Origin: Prevotella sp.
Lineage (GTDB): Bacteria; Bacteroidota; Bacteroidia; Bacteroidales; Bacteroidaceae
DNA: 64,000 nucleotides
Assembly (NCBI GenBank): GCA_017940545.1
Contig: JAGAYI010000041.1
Span: forward strand, 20,121 to 84,120
Direction of reading: 5' to 3'
In this document: positions 48,308-56,410 of the stretch, piece by piece
How positions within the stretch are numbered: position 1 is the first letter of the stretch
How the letters are laid out: each line of letters starts with the position of its first letter
The notes under the pieces: model-generated
The model's input: the letters and a program-made list of their open reading frames with translations, nothing else
What the model was told of the DNA's origin: nothing
The model's database searches: none
Made by a program: the position numbers and the translations under genes

Positions 48308-48496
48308 ATGGCTGAAAAGGCAACCAAAAGTTTTATCCTCCGCGTCGATGCTGAGACAATGAACGCGATAGAGGCGTGGGCTGCAGACGAGTTCCGCAGC
48401 ACCAACGGCCAGTTGCAGTGGATCATTACCGAGGCACTGCGCAAGGCCAAGCGCCTGCCAAAGAAAAAGAAAGGAAACGACAATGAACAAGAATAA
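48308..48496 (+). CDS. Arc-like ribbon-helix-helix DNA-binding protein
   Basis: A 62-residue protein: KSFILRVDAETMNAIEAWAADEFRSTNGQLQWIITEALRKAKR is a classic Arc-type ribbon-helix-helix (one beta strand, two helices), followed by a basic PKKKKGND tail. Probably a repressor of its own operon or of the SPFH gene. The gene overlaps the next by 14 bp. It regularly accompanies SPFH genes in Bacteroidales. Confidence 0.8.
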   Translation: MAEKATKSFILRVDAETMNAIEAWAADEFRSTNGQLQWIITEALRKAKRLPKKKKGNDNEQE

Positions 48497-48923
48497 CATT
48501 CATTTTCAGGTGCACCGCACCAAAGAGGGCACGCTCATCGAACTGATAAGCGGATTGCTGGTGCTGCTGTCCCTCATCCTGAGCATCGTACTCTTTATAA
48601 AGGTACGCGAGGCGGGCGGCGCCATGCTCATACAGACAGGCTCCATAGGCTTTGTCGTCCTGTTGATGCTGTTCTTAGCCTACAAGCCGGAGACATTCAA
48701 CATCCCGGACGATTCGCCTGCCGAATTATTTATTGTTACGGTCAAGTTTTTACGTTACGTAGCCGTGCTCATGTCACTCATGTCGCTCGGCATTACGCTA
48801 AGTGCCTTCCTCAGCTTCAACCCTACGGTGATGATGGCCGGTTTCGGACTGCTCCTGGTGCCGCTGCTGTGCTGGTATTTTTATGCTACTATTAAAATAA
48901 AAAGGAATAAGAAACATGAATAA
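48483..48923 (+). CDS. Four-span membrane protein of unknown function
   Basis: A 146-residue protein with four hydrophobic segments (LISGLLVLLSLILSIVLFI, GSIGFVVLLMLFLAY, AVLMSLMSLGITLSAFLSF, VMMAGFGLLLVPLLCWYFYA) and a basic C-terminus (KIKRNKKHE). No family is recognised. It overlaps both neighbours by a few bases, so it is translated as part of the SPFH-Arc-hydrolase unit. Confidence 0.7.
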   Translation: MNKNNIHFQVHRTKEGTLIELISGLLVLLSLILSIVLFIKVREAGGAMLIQTGSIGFVVLLMLFLAYKPETFNIPDDSPAELFIVTVKFLRYVAVLMSLMSLGITLSAFLSFNPTVMMAGFGLLLVPLLCWYFYATIKIKRNKKHE

Positions 48924-50175
48924 GAGAATACTTTTGTTAATCGTAGGACTGACAGCCTTCCTCCTGGCTTTAGTGGCTACCTTGCTGCTGACGGCCTCGA
49001 CGGCGAAGGCCCAGAACCTGCATGGTACCTTTACGGGTAAGCTGGATGCCGGAATGGTGAAACTGACCATTGTGCTCAATGTCTCGCCTGACGGCACTGC
49101 TACGATGGAAAGTCCCGACCAGACCGACCAGAAGATTCCGGCTGTGACTGATTTCCTCTCGGCTGACTCCGTGGCGGTCAGCGTACCGGCACTGAGGGCA
49201 ACTTACCAAGCCCGGCTTGTCGGTGATGAGCTGAAGGGCCAGTTCGCACAGGGCGTCATGTCGTTGCCCCTGACGCTGAAGGCTGGAACCATAGAGCGCC
49301 GTCGGCCGCAGACACCGAAGGCTCCCTTCCCCTACAAGACAGAGGAGGTGACCTTCGTAAACGAACAGGACGGAGCCACGCTGGCAGGTACGCTGTCTCT
49401 CCCCACTCAAGTGGAGTCGGAGCAGGGAATTGTCCTGCTCATGGTCACTGGCAGCGGACAGCAGAACCGCGACGAGGAGCTGATGGGACATAAGCACTTT
49501 GCTGTCATTGCCGACTATCTGGCGCGTCAGGGCATTGCCACCTTGCGCTACGATGACCGGGCAACGGCCCAATCGACAGGCGGCGACTTGGCGAAAGCCA
49601 CATCCGAAGACTTTGCCCGCGATGCCGAGGCGGGCATCCGTTTTCTGCGACAGGACAAGCGATTCTGTAAGGTTGGTGTCCTTGGACATAGCGAGGGAGG
49701 CATGATAGCCTTTATGTTAGGCAGCAAAGGGCTGGCCGATTTCATCGTCAGCCTGGCTGGTCCAGCCGTCAGTGGCGACAGCATCGTGTGGCGACAGCTT
49801 CAGGCAATGGGCATGGGGACCGGTGTTACGGTGGAGCAGGTCCGCCAGCAACAGCAGGCATCCGGCCAGCTGTGGATGCAGTTCTTCTCCGCCTACGACC
49901 CGTCTGACAACATCCGCCATACCACATGCCCCGTGTTGGCACTAAACGGCACCAAGGACCTGCAGGTAGATGCCGACATGAACCTGGCAGCCATGCGCCG
50001 GCTGCTGCCTGTCAACACCAAGAACTGCATCAAGGCTTACGACGGGCTGAACCACCTCTTCCAGCATTGTCAGACGGGAATGCCGACTGAATATGCTGAC
50101 ATCGAAGAGACCTTCTCTGAAGAGGTGCTCAAGGATATTGCAACATGGATTATTCACTTAACTTTCGCAAAGTAA
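48916..50175 (+). CDS. Exported alpha/beta hydrolase
   Basis: A 419-residue protein with signal peptide (to STAKAQ). A beta-rich N-terminal domain (LHGTFTGKLDAGMVKLTIVLNV ... about 35-130) precedes an alpha/beta hydrolase fold with LMVTGSGQQNRDEELMGHKHFAVIADYLARQGIATLRYDDR. The nucleophile serine lies in VLGHSEGGMIA, an acid in CPVLALNGTKDLQVDAD and a histidine in YDGLNHLFQHC. Probably an esterase, acyl-hydrolase or peptidase-like enzyme of the periplasm; the substrate is unknown. Confidence 0.82.
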   Translation: MNKRILLLIVGLTAFLLALVATLLLTASTAKAQNLHGTFTGKLDAGMVKLTIVLNVSPDGTATMESPDQTDQKIPAVTDFLSADSVAVSVPALRATYQARLVGDELKGQFAQGVMSLPLTLKAGTIERRRPQTPKAPFPYKTEEVTFVNEQDGATLAGTLSLPTQVESEQGIVLLMVTGSGQQNRDEELMGHKHFAVIADYLARQGIATLRYDDRATAQSTGGDLAKATSEDFARDAEAGIRFLRQDKRFCKVGVLGHSEGGMIAFMLGSKGLADFIVSLAGPAVSGDSIVWRQLQAMGMGTGVTVEQVRQQQQASGQLWMQFFSAYDPSDNIRHTTCPVLALNGTKDLQVDADMNLAAMRRLLPVNTKNCIKAYDGLNHLFQHCQTGMPTEYADIEETFSEEVLKDIATWIIHLTFAK

Positions 50176-50180
50176 AGACT

Positions 50181-51050
50181 ATGATAGAACTAAGAAACGA
50201 ACAAATTAGCATTGTTGTAGCTGAAAAGGGAGCTGAGCTCCAGAGTATCAAGGACGTAGAAGAGAAAGAGTACCTGTGGCAGGGCGACCCGAAGTACTGG
50301 CCGCGCCGCAGCCCCATCCTGTTCCCGCTGGTGTGCAGTGTCGAGAACGACACCTACCGCGTGGATGGCAAGGAGTATCACCTGCCGCGTCACGGCTTTG
50401 CACGCGACAAGGAATTTACGGTCATCCGACAGGGAGAGGACCGCGTCACATTAGCCCTGCACGAGAGTGACGAGACGCTGAAGGTATATCCCTTCTGCTT
50501 CAACCTTGCCGTGACCTACCGCCTGGAGGGTAACACCATTCACGTCATCTGGCACGTGGAGAATACCGACAAGCGCGACATTCACTTCCAGATTGGCGGC
50601 CATCCGGCATTTAACGTGCCGGGCATGAAGGACGGCGACCAGCTGCAGGGCTGCATCACGCTCGATCGTAAGGAGCCGCTCGTGGCCCTGAAGAGTTATG
50701 CCGACGGTTCGCACGACATGGAGGATGTGCCCGTAGAGGCAGAGTATGGCGTCTTGGAGTTCAACAACCACTTCTTCCGCAACGACAGCGTCAAGATTCA
50801 TAACAGCCAGGTGCGACAGGCCATACTGCTCGACGAGGATGACCAGCCTGCCGTGACGGTCAACTTCCGCACGCCGGTCATCGCCTTCTGGAGTCCCTTC
50901 GGCAAGCAGGCCCCCTTCGTCTGCATCGAGCCTTGGTACGGCATCGGAGACCCCCGCGGCTACGACGGTGAGTTCCGCGACAAGCCCCTGATGAACCACC
51001 TGCAGCCAGGTGCCTCGTTCATGTCGGAATACACCATCCAGATTGGGTGA
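50181..51050 (+). CDS. Aldose 1-epimerase family protein (LacX-like)
   Basis: A 289-residue galactose-mutarotase-fold protein: LRNEQISIVVAEKGAELQSIKD, YLWQGDPKYWPRRSPILFPLVC, YHLPRHGFARDKEF and IGGHPAFNVPG carry the conserved histidines; VCIEPWYGIGDP completes the site. Interconverts sugar anomers. The ATG at 50181 gives the family N-terminus; the frame overlaps the previous gene only if a longer start is taken. Last gene of the SPFH run. Confidence 0.88.
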   Translation: MIELRNEQISIVVAEKGAELQSIKDVEEKEYLWQGDPKYWPRRSPILFPLVCSVENDTYRVDGKEYHLPRHGFARDKEFTVIRQGEDRVTLALHESDETLKVYPFCFNLAVTYRLEGNTIHVIWHVENTDKRDIHFQIGGHPAFNVPGMKDGDQLQGCITLDRKEPLVALKSYADGSHDMEDVPVEAEYGVLEFNNHFFRNDSVKIHNSQVRQAILLDEDDQPAVTVNFRTPVIAFWSPFGKQAPFVCIEPWYGIGDPRGYDGEFRDKPLMNHLQPGASFMSEYTIQIG

Positions 51051-51140
51051 CGAATGGACGAAGATTTTTTAGACGAATGGACGAATAGACGAAAGACGAA
51101 TATTTTTTAGACGAACGTACGAATAGACGAATATTTAAAA
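51050..51140. repeat. GACGAAT octamer repeat array
   Basis: About eight units of the type (A/G)GACGAAT at 8-bp spacing interrupted by ATTTTTTA. Inverted counterparts lie at 51297-51345 and 53165-53235. Confidence 0.75.
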
Positions 51141-51235
51141 GGAAGGAACGCAAAAAAAAATTTTTTTCTTCAATAATCTGCCACCACTGCAACACTCGCT
51201 GATAATCAGTAGGTTAAGTGGTGGCAGATTGGTGG
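51118..51235. repeat. Long inverted repeat flanking DUF4143 gene, left arm
   Basis: Approximate reverse complement of 53084-53199, including the octamers, an A/T run and a CTGCCACC-rich part. Inside it AATCTGCCACCACT (51175-51188) pairs perfectly with 51217-51230. Confidence 0.8.
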
Positions 51236-51344
51236 CTGCAGTAGCAGTTCATGGGCAATAGAATGGTTTTTAGGGGCAAAAGAATGGTTGTAGCATCATT
51301 CGTCTTTCGTCTATTCGTCTTAAAAATCTCGTCCCTTCGTCCAT

Positions 51345-52709
51345 TTAAAGCCCTGTAAGGTCAAACTTATATACTTTCTCTTCTGCCTGTGTCTGTTCGA
51401 AAAAAGCTATCATGTAGATAGGAAAATATATAACTTTTCCCTTTGTCTGGACATTCTCTTGACAGAACACATAAGCCATTGATACAGCATATTCTTCATT
51501 CTCCATCACATTGGAAAGTGCATTGTGCCGTTCATAGTCCTTGCCTGACTTAACCTCTATCGGCAGCATGTTACCAGCATATTCTATCACGAAGTCCAGT
51601 TCCCCTTGCTTCTTGCTATTGAAATAGTATAGTGAATGTTGCTGGGCTTCAGATAAGCCATGTGCGTAAAGTTCCTGGGCAATAAGATTCTCGAAAACTG
51701 AACCAAAATTAATGTTTGGATTAGGACTGAGCAATCTACCCTGAATGTTCCCTCCATACATAGCAGCAAGCAGTCCTACGTCGTTGAGGAAAAGTTTGAA
51801 CAGATTTCGCTGCTTGTTCAAAAGCAGAGGTAATCGAGGTTCCTCGACATTGTATGCAGGGATAGCTACGCCAGCATCCCTGAGCCACAAGAAGCTATCC
51901 TCGTATTTGCTGAATCGCGCTCTTTCGTTCAGCTCTTTGAGAATAAATCGCTTGTTTTTCGCATTCAGTTCAGAGGGTATTAAATCGTATATCTCTTCTA
52001 TCTGTAACTTATGGTCATGGTCGTATTTGGTGATGTCCCTCTTATAGGTGCGAATGATTCCGCGCTGTTCTTCATACACTCTGCGAAGATTGTTCGTGTC
52101 AAGGTACCTTTGAACAGCCGCAGGCATTCCACCGACGATAAGATACAGGCGAACGGCCTCCAACATTCTCTTGTGGATAAATTCATCAACAGGTCTCTTC
52201 TCCTCAAAACACGTTCGCAAATGGCTGATGACATCTGCGCCGATACCAATAGCCTCAAAGAACTCCAAAAGGTCAAGAGGATACATTTCTATCTCATCCA
52301 TGTACCCCACGGGAACACTACGCAGGTCATCCAGCTCAACACCAAGCAAAGAGCCACTCATCACATACTTGTAACTGCCCTCGTCCACAAGGAACTTGAT
52401 TGCTGTTACTATCTCCTTGCACTCCTGCACTTCATCGAAGAATATTAATGTTTTTCCCGGAACCAATGGCTTTTTAGTGAACGCAGACAGTCGCAACAGC
52501 AAATCTTTTGCTCCTTTCTGTTCACTGAACAGCCCGATGGCATCTGGTTGTTCTACAAAATTGATTTCAACAACATTGTCAAAACACTCCTTACCGACCT
52601 TCCTAATTGAAAAGGTCTTGCCAACTTGTCTGGCTCCCGTTACCAACAGAGAGCGTTTGTCGTTGAGAATAAAGTTGCGTATTAGCTCGTCAGCTTTGCG
52701 TTTTACCAT
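51345..52709 (-). CDS. AAA ATPase with DUF4143 domain
   Basis: A 454-residue protein common in Bacteroidota. It has Walker A GARQVGKT (residues 25-32), Walker B LIFFDEVQE (about 88-96) and sensor MSGSLLGVEL, then helical linkers. The C-terminal DUF4143 part has GSVFENLIAQELYAHG and a restriction-endonuclease-like core GELDFVIEYAGNMLPIEVKSGKDY. The role is unknown; genomes usually carry many copies. The gene is AT-rich relative to its neighbours and sits between long inverted repeats. Promoter TATCTTTG at 52730-52737. Confidence 0.85.
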   Translation of the reverse strand: MVKRKADELIRNFILNDKRSLLVTGARQVGKTFSIRKVGKECFDNVVEINFVEQPDAIGLFSEQKGAKDLLLRLSAFTKKPLVPGKTLIFFDEVQECKEIVTAIKFLVDEGSYKYVMSGSLLGVELDDLRSVPVGYMDEIEMYPLDLLEFFEAIGIGADVISHLRTCFEEKRPVDEFIHKRMLEAVRLYLIVGGMPAAVQRYLDTNNLRRVYEEQRGIIRTYKRDITKYDHDHKLQIEEIYDLIPSELNAKNKRFILKELNERARFSKYEDSFLWLRDAGVAIPAYNVEEPRLPLLLNKQRNLFKLFLNDVGLLAAMYGGNIQGRLLSPNPNINFGSVFENLIAQELYAHGLSEAQQHSLYYFNSKKQGELDFVIEYAGNMLPIEVKSGKDYERHNALSNVMENEEYAVSMAYVFCQENVQTKGKVIYFPIYMIAFFEQTQAEEKVYKFDLTGL

Positions 52710-52729
52710 ATCAACTTGTCTTTATGCCG

Positions 52730-52737
52730 CAAAGATA
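52730..52737 (-). promoter_or_regulatory. -7 promoter box of DUF4143 gene
   Basis: TATCTTTG on the minus strand followed by C, 21 bp before the ATG. Confidence 0.6.
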
Positions 52738-52772
52738 CTACATTTTACTTAAATACAAGCAAAAAAAGCAGA

Positions 52773-52860
52773 CAAAATACACTTTTCCAATACAAATTTC
52801 TCGGTTTTCTTACACTTTTCCAAGGCAATAATAGCATAAAAATGACACTTTTCCAAGAAA
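52773..52860. repeat. Repeated CACTTTTCCAA motif
   Basis: Three copies of CACTTTTCCAA at about 35-bp intervals in the gap upstream of the DUF4143 gene. On the minus strand they read LEKC. No gene is supported in 52738-53290. Confidence 0.6.
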
Positions 52861-53010
52861 TGGTGTTTCCGGTGATTGCATTCAGAACGTCCAGTTATAC
52901 GGCATATAACGGGCAGAGAAGTGCCGTTTAACTCTTTGTTCCCATCGTGGGAAACATTTATAAATATATGGTTTATCATGCCTAAACATATAGTTTAGCA
53001 GCCTATAACC

Positions 53011-53062
53011 ATTCTTTTGCTACTAAATTGCCATTCTTTTGCTACTAAACTGCCATTCTTTT
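53011..53062. repeat. Tandem CCATTCTTTTGCTACTAAA repeat
   Basis: Two full units and one partial unit of about 22 bp. A diverged inverted counterpart (AATGGTTTTTAGGGGCAAAAG) is near 51260-51290. Confidence 0.65.
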
Positions 53063-53083
53063 ATCCCTTATCTGCCACCACTG

Positions 53084-53199
53084 CCACCAATCTGCCACCC
53101 TTAACTTGTTGATTATCAGCGAGTGTTGCAGTGGTGGCAGATTATTGAAGAAAAAAATTTTTTTTGCGTCCCTTCCATTTAAATATTCGTCTATTCGTC
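53084..53199. repeat. Long inverted repeat flanking DUF4143 gene, right arm
   Basis: Approximate reverse complement of 51118-51235. It shares the CTGCCACC block, the TTATCAGCGAGTGTTGCAG core and the CGTCTATTCGTC end. Confidence 0.8.
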
Positions 53200-53288
53200 C
53201 ATTCGTCTAAAAAAAATATTCGTCCTTTCGTCTTAAATATTCAGAATAAATTTCTTTCAAAATATTTGTATCTACGGAATAAATATAT

Positions 53289-53296
53289 TACTTTTG
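53289..53296 (+). promoter_or_regulatory. -7 promoter box of toxin-antitoxin operon
   Basis: TACTTTTG followed by CAGC, just 4 bp before the toxin ATG, so the transcript is nearly leaderless. Confidence 0.6.
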
Positions 53297-53300
53297 CAGC

Positions 53301-53645
53301 ATGAATGAAGATATTAGGGAAACTATCCATTCTGTGGAATACGATGAATACTATGCCAGTCTTGATGAAAAGATTAAGGCAAAGTATGACTACGTAGAAA
53401 TGATAATAAAGACTCAATACGTCGTAAACAAGAAATTCGTTAAGAACCTTGAGGGTACAGAGTTATATGAGGCGCGAGTTTCTGTCGGCAACAATGAGTA
53501 CCGCACAATCATTTTTGCAGTGGAATCCCTTTCGTTTATGGAAAGTAAGCGTGTTCTTTTTCTGAATTCTTTTCTTAAAAAAGGTACAAAACAATACAAA
53601 GGTGAGATAGAAACAGCCTATCGAATTCTAAACAAATATATATAA
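53301..53645 (+). CDS. HigB/Gp49-type (RelE superfamily) toxin
   Basis: A 114-residue protein: DEKIKAKYDYVEMIIKTQYVVNKKFVKNLEGTELYEARVSVGNNEYRTIIFAVE ... RVLFLNSFLKKGTKQYKGEIETAYRIL. 'K-L-x-G-T-x-L-Y-E-x-R' followed by 'L-x-x-F-x-K-K' is the Gp49/HigB pattern of ribosome-dependent mRNA interferases. The toxin comes first in the operon, as in HigBA, and its stop is directly followed by the antitoxin ATG. Confidence 0.85.
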   Translation: MNEDIRETIHSVEYDEYYASLDEKIKAKYDYVEMIIKTQYVVNKKFVKNLEGTELYEARVSVGNNEYRTIIFAVESLSFMESKRVLFLNSFLKKGTKQYKGEIETAYRILNKYI

Positions 53646-53972
53646 ATGGAGGACAAGAAGATGATTAAATTTGACGAAAAGAAACTGGCCCAACTGAAAA
53701 CGGGGTCGCAACATTTGGAAGAGAAATATGGTCCGGAAGGTTCACCAAGCCGTGTGGAGTTTGAGGCAAAGGCAAAAGCATGGTATTACGCAGAACTACT
53801 GCGTGACGAACGCAAACGGCAGAAATTAACACAGCAGCAGTTGGGTGAACGAATAGGCAAGAAACGCGAGTACATATCTTCGCTTGAGCAAGGAAAAACG
53901 GACATGCAGCTAAGCACTTTTATGCTCATTGCCAATGCATTGGGGTTAAGATTTTCGTTAGTACTGGGATAA
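53646..53972 (+). CDS. HigA-type XRE antitoxin
   Basis: A 108-residue protein with a C-terminal helix-turn-helix (LRDERKRQKLTQQQLGERIGKKREYISSLEQGKTDMQLSTFMLIANALGLRFSLVLG). A charged N-terminal part (GSQHLEEKYGPEGSPSRVEFEAKA) presumably contacts the toxin. Starts immediately after the toxin stop. Likely represses the operon with the toxin as corepressor, as in the family. Confidence 0.85.
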   Translation: MEDKKMIKFDEKKLAQLKTGSQHLEEKYGPEGSPSRVEFEAKAKAWYYAELLRDERKRQKLTQQQLGERIGKKREYISSLEQGKTDMQLSTFMLIANALGLRFSLVLG

Positions 53973-54093
53973 TCCCAATGCTAAATGAAATGCTACTTGA
54001 CAGGTATTCATTCTATATAGTTGTCTAACTGTATGTGACTGAAAATCTTCGTCCTTTCGTCCTTTCGTTTTAAAAAGAACTTTGTTCCTTCGT

Positions 54094-55089
54094 CTAATAC
54101 GCTTCGCGGTATTTGTTCTCGTCCTTATCGTCAAGCATCGAGAGGTACGACTGGTATCGGCTCTCGGCGATGTAGTGCTCTTCGAGAGCTTTGCGTACGG
54201 CACAGCCCGGTTCGTGGGTGTGCGTGCAGTTCGAGAAACGGCAGTCTTTCGAGAAATGGAAAATTTCCTTGAAGTAGCTGGAAATCTCTTCCGGCTCCAT
54301 GTCGAAGGTTCCGAAGCCCTTAATGCCCGGCGTGTCAATGAGAAAGCTCTCTCCTGACTCACCTGAAGCCCCTTCGGGGGCAGTAGTGGGGGCCAAGTTT
54401 ATCATTTCCGAGAATGTCGTGGTGTGCATGCCCGTCTGGTGTGCGTCGCTGATGTCGGCAGTACGCAGGTTGACATCGGGCACGAGACGGTTGATGAGCG
54501 TCGATTTGCCCACGCCGCTGTTGCCGCTGAGCACGGTAATCTTGCCCTGAAGCAGCGGGCGCAGCTCTTCAATACCCTTGCCTGTCTCAGCTGATATGGC
54601 CCGGCATTCGTAGCCGATGTTCTCGTAGAGCGCAATCATCATGTCCTGCAGCCGGAGGTCATCTTCGTTTAAGAGGTCTGTCTTGTTGAAGATGAGTACT
54701 ACGGGCACGCGGTAGGCCTCGGCCGAGGCCAGGAAACGGTCGATGAAAGTGGTGGACGTCTGTGGCCGGTTGATGGTGACGACCAGGAATGCCTGGTCAA
54801 CGTTAGCCGCAATGATGTGGCTTTGTTTGGAAAGGTTGATACTTTTGCGGATGATGTAGTTGCGGCGCTCGTCAATCTCGGTGATAAACGAAGCTCCCTT
54901 CCCGTCCTCCCCCGATGGGGCGCTGATGGTGACGCGGTCGCCCACGGCTATGGGGTTGGTGCTCCGTATGCCGCGCAGGCGGAAGTTTCCTTTTATCTTA
55001 CAATCAACAAGCTGGCCATCGTCCGTTCGGACGGTGTACCAGCTTCCTGTATTCTTAATGACGAGACCTTTTAAATTACAATTTGACAA
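54094..55089 (-). CDS. rsgA: Ribosome small subunit-dependent GTPase A
   Basis: A 331-residue circularly permuted GTPase that matures the 30S subunit. An N-terminal OB domain ([28 protein letters not shown]) precedes G4 FNKTDLL, then Walker [10 protein letters not shown] (189-197), G3 DTPGIKGFG, and the zinc-finger [16 protein letters not shown]. No ATG fits the family N-terminus; a TTG at 55089, within an ACAATTT repeat, is the likely start. It follows frr by 16 bp. Confidence 0.94.
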   Translation of the reverse strand: MSNCNLKGLVIKNTGSWYTVRTDDGQLVDCKIKGNFRLRGIRSTNPIAVGDRVTISAPSGEDGKGASFITEIDERRNYIIRKSINLSKQSHIIAANVDQAFLVVTINRPQTSTTFIDRFLASAEAYRVPVVLIFNKTDLLNEDDLRLQDMMIALYENIGYECRAISAETGKGIEELRPLLQGKITVLSGNSGVGKSTLINRLVPDVNLRTADISDAHQTGMHTTTFSEMINLAPTTAPEGASGESGESFLIDTPGIKGFGTFDMEPEEISSYFKEIFHFSKDCRFSNCTHTHEPGCAVRKALEEHYIAESRYQSYLSMLDDKDENKYREAY

Positions 55090-55105
55090 TTTACAATTTA
55101 CAATT

Positions 55106-55666
55106 TTAGACGGTCATGATTTCCTTGTTCTTGGCGTCAATCAGCCCGTCGAGTTTCTTGATGTACTTGTCGTGCAGTTTTTGCAGCTCCAGCTCGGCAT
55201 CCTTCTCGTTGTCCTCGCTGAGTCCGTCCTTAATGGCTTTCTTCAGCTTGTCCTTGATGTCGCCACGCACGTTGCGCACCTCTACCTTGGCTCGCTCGGC
55301 AATCTTGTTGCACTGCTTCACCAGGTCGCGGCGGCGCTCCTCGGTGGGCTGGGGGATGCCCAGACGGATGATTTCGCCGTTGTTCTCGGGCGTGATGCCT
55401 ACGTCAGAGTCCATGATGGCTTTCTCAATGTCACGAATCTGCTTCTTGTCCCACGGCTTGATGGCAATGGTTCGGGCATCGGGGCAGTTAACGGTTGCTA
55501 CTTGGTTCAGGGGGACCTTCGAACCATACGACTCTACGCGTACGCCATCGAGGATGGCCACGTTGGCACGTCCGGCACGGATGCGGTTCAGCTCTTCCTC
55601 CAGGAACATCGCTGCCATTTCCATGCGCTCTTCGGCTGATGCTAATGTTTCCTTAACGTCTATCAT
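55106..55666 (-). CDS. frr: Ribosome recycling factor
   Basis: A 186-residue RRF of standard length. It has [32 protein letters not shown] and [50 protein letters not shown]. Splits post-termination ribosomes with EF-G. First gene of frr-rsgA; promoter box TACCTTTG at 55696-55703. Confidence 0.97.
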   Translation of the reverse strand: MIDVKETLASAEERMEMAAMFLEEELNRIRAGRANVAILDGVRVESYGSKVPLNQVATVNCPDARTIAIKPWDKKQIRDIEKAIMDSDVGITPENNGEIIRLGIPQPTEERRRDLVKQCNKIAERAKVEVRNVRGDIKDKLKKAIKDGLSEDNEKDAELELQKLHDKYIKKLDGLIDAKNKEIMTV

Positions 55667-55695
55667 ATTCTTTTTAGTTTTAGTTTTCGAGATTA

Positions 55696-55703
55696 CAAAG
55701 GTA
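55696..55703 (-). promoter_or_regulatory. -7 promoter box of frr-rsgA
   Basis: TACCTTTG on the minus strand, 30 bp before the frr ATG. Confidence 0.6.
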
Positions 55704-55775
55704 GTGCAAATCAGGCGAAATGCAAAATAAATTACGATTTATTTTCATTTCCGAGATGCCGCCTACCGTTTTTTC

Positions 55776-56237
55776 TCAGAGGTTGATGCCGTAGTTCTGC
55801 TTCACTTCGCTCATGACGAAGGTGCTTTCTATGGAGCTCAGGTTCTCTATCTCGCCCAGTTTGTTGAGCACAAACTCCTGGTATTGCTTCATGTCGCGCG
55901 CGCGAACCTTTAATAGGTAGTCGTAGGCTCCCGAGGTGTTGTAACACTCCGTCACCTCAGGAATACGCATGATGCGGCGCGTGAAGGCATCGGCAATCTC
56001 GTGGTTAATCTGCTTCAGCTTGACTTTGCAGAACACCTGCAGGCCCTGGTTCAGTTTCTCGGGGTTGAGCACGGCTACGTATTTAATAATATAGCCCTTC
56101 CGCTCCAGTCGTTTTTGTCGCTCGAAGACGGGAGTCGGGGTCAGGTGAACGGCATCGGCCAGCTCTTTGTTGGTCAGTTTCGCGTTTTTTTGCAGTGTCC
56201 GGAGTATCTGCAAGTCTATTTCGTCTAATGTATCCAT
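55776..56237 (-). CDS. Lrp/AsnC family transcriptional regulator
   Basis: A 153-residue Lrp/AsnC protein. The N-terminal winged helix LDEIDLQILRTLQKNAKLTNKELADAVHLTPTPVFERQKRLERKGYI is followed by the RAM ligand domain (CKVKLKQINHEIADAF ... GAYDYLLKVRARDMKQYQEFV). The ATG at 56237 gives the usual Bacteroidales start. It is divergent from the OAH sulfhydrylase gene with about 170 bp between starts, so it may regulate the sulfur genes in response to an amino acid (inference). Confidence 0.92.
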   Translation of the reverse strand: MDTLDEIDLQILRTLQKNAKLTNKELADAVHLTPTPVFERQKRLERKGYIIKYVAVLNPEKLNQGLQVFCKVKLKQINHEIADAFTRRIMRIPEVTECYNTSGAYDYLLKVRARDMKQYQEFVLNKLGEIENLSSIESTFVMSEVKQNYGINL

Positions 56238-56310
56238 AGGTTTGTCAGAATAATATTCTGTTAGCAAGTCTTTTTTTGTGATGTTTCAGATGAATTTTCT
56301 TTATCGTTTG

Positions 56311-56318
56311 CAAATTTA
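56311..56318 (-). promoter_or_regulatory. -7 promoter box of Lrp gene
   Basis: TAAATTTG followed by C on the minus strand, 73 bp before the ATG. Confidence 0.5.
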
Positions 56319-56369
56319 GGTATAATTTCTGAATTATGCAAGAAATTTGGTGGATAATTCTAAAGTCCG

Positions 56370-56377
56370 TAACTTTG
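56370..56377 (+). promoter_or_regulatory. Promoter of OAH sulfhydrylase gene
   Basis: TAACTTTG followed by CACC with -33 TTTG at 56346-56349, spacing 20 bp. Near-ideal Bacteroidota promoter. Confidence 0.75.
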
Positions 56378-56410
56378 CACCCAGAAAAATCATTTAAAAA
56401 CAAAAAAGTT

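Noticed and set aside
52749-52979. 76-residue minus-strand frame upstream of the DUF4143 gene
   Set aside because: Its LEKC repeats merely translate the CACTTTTCCAA repeat, and it overlaps the ATPase promoter region.
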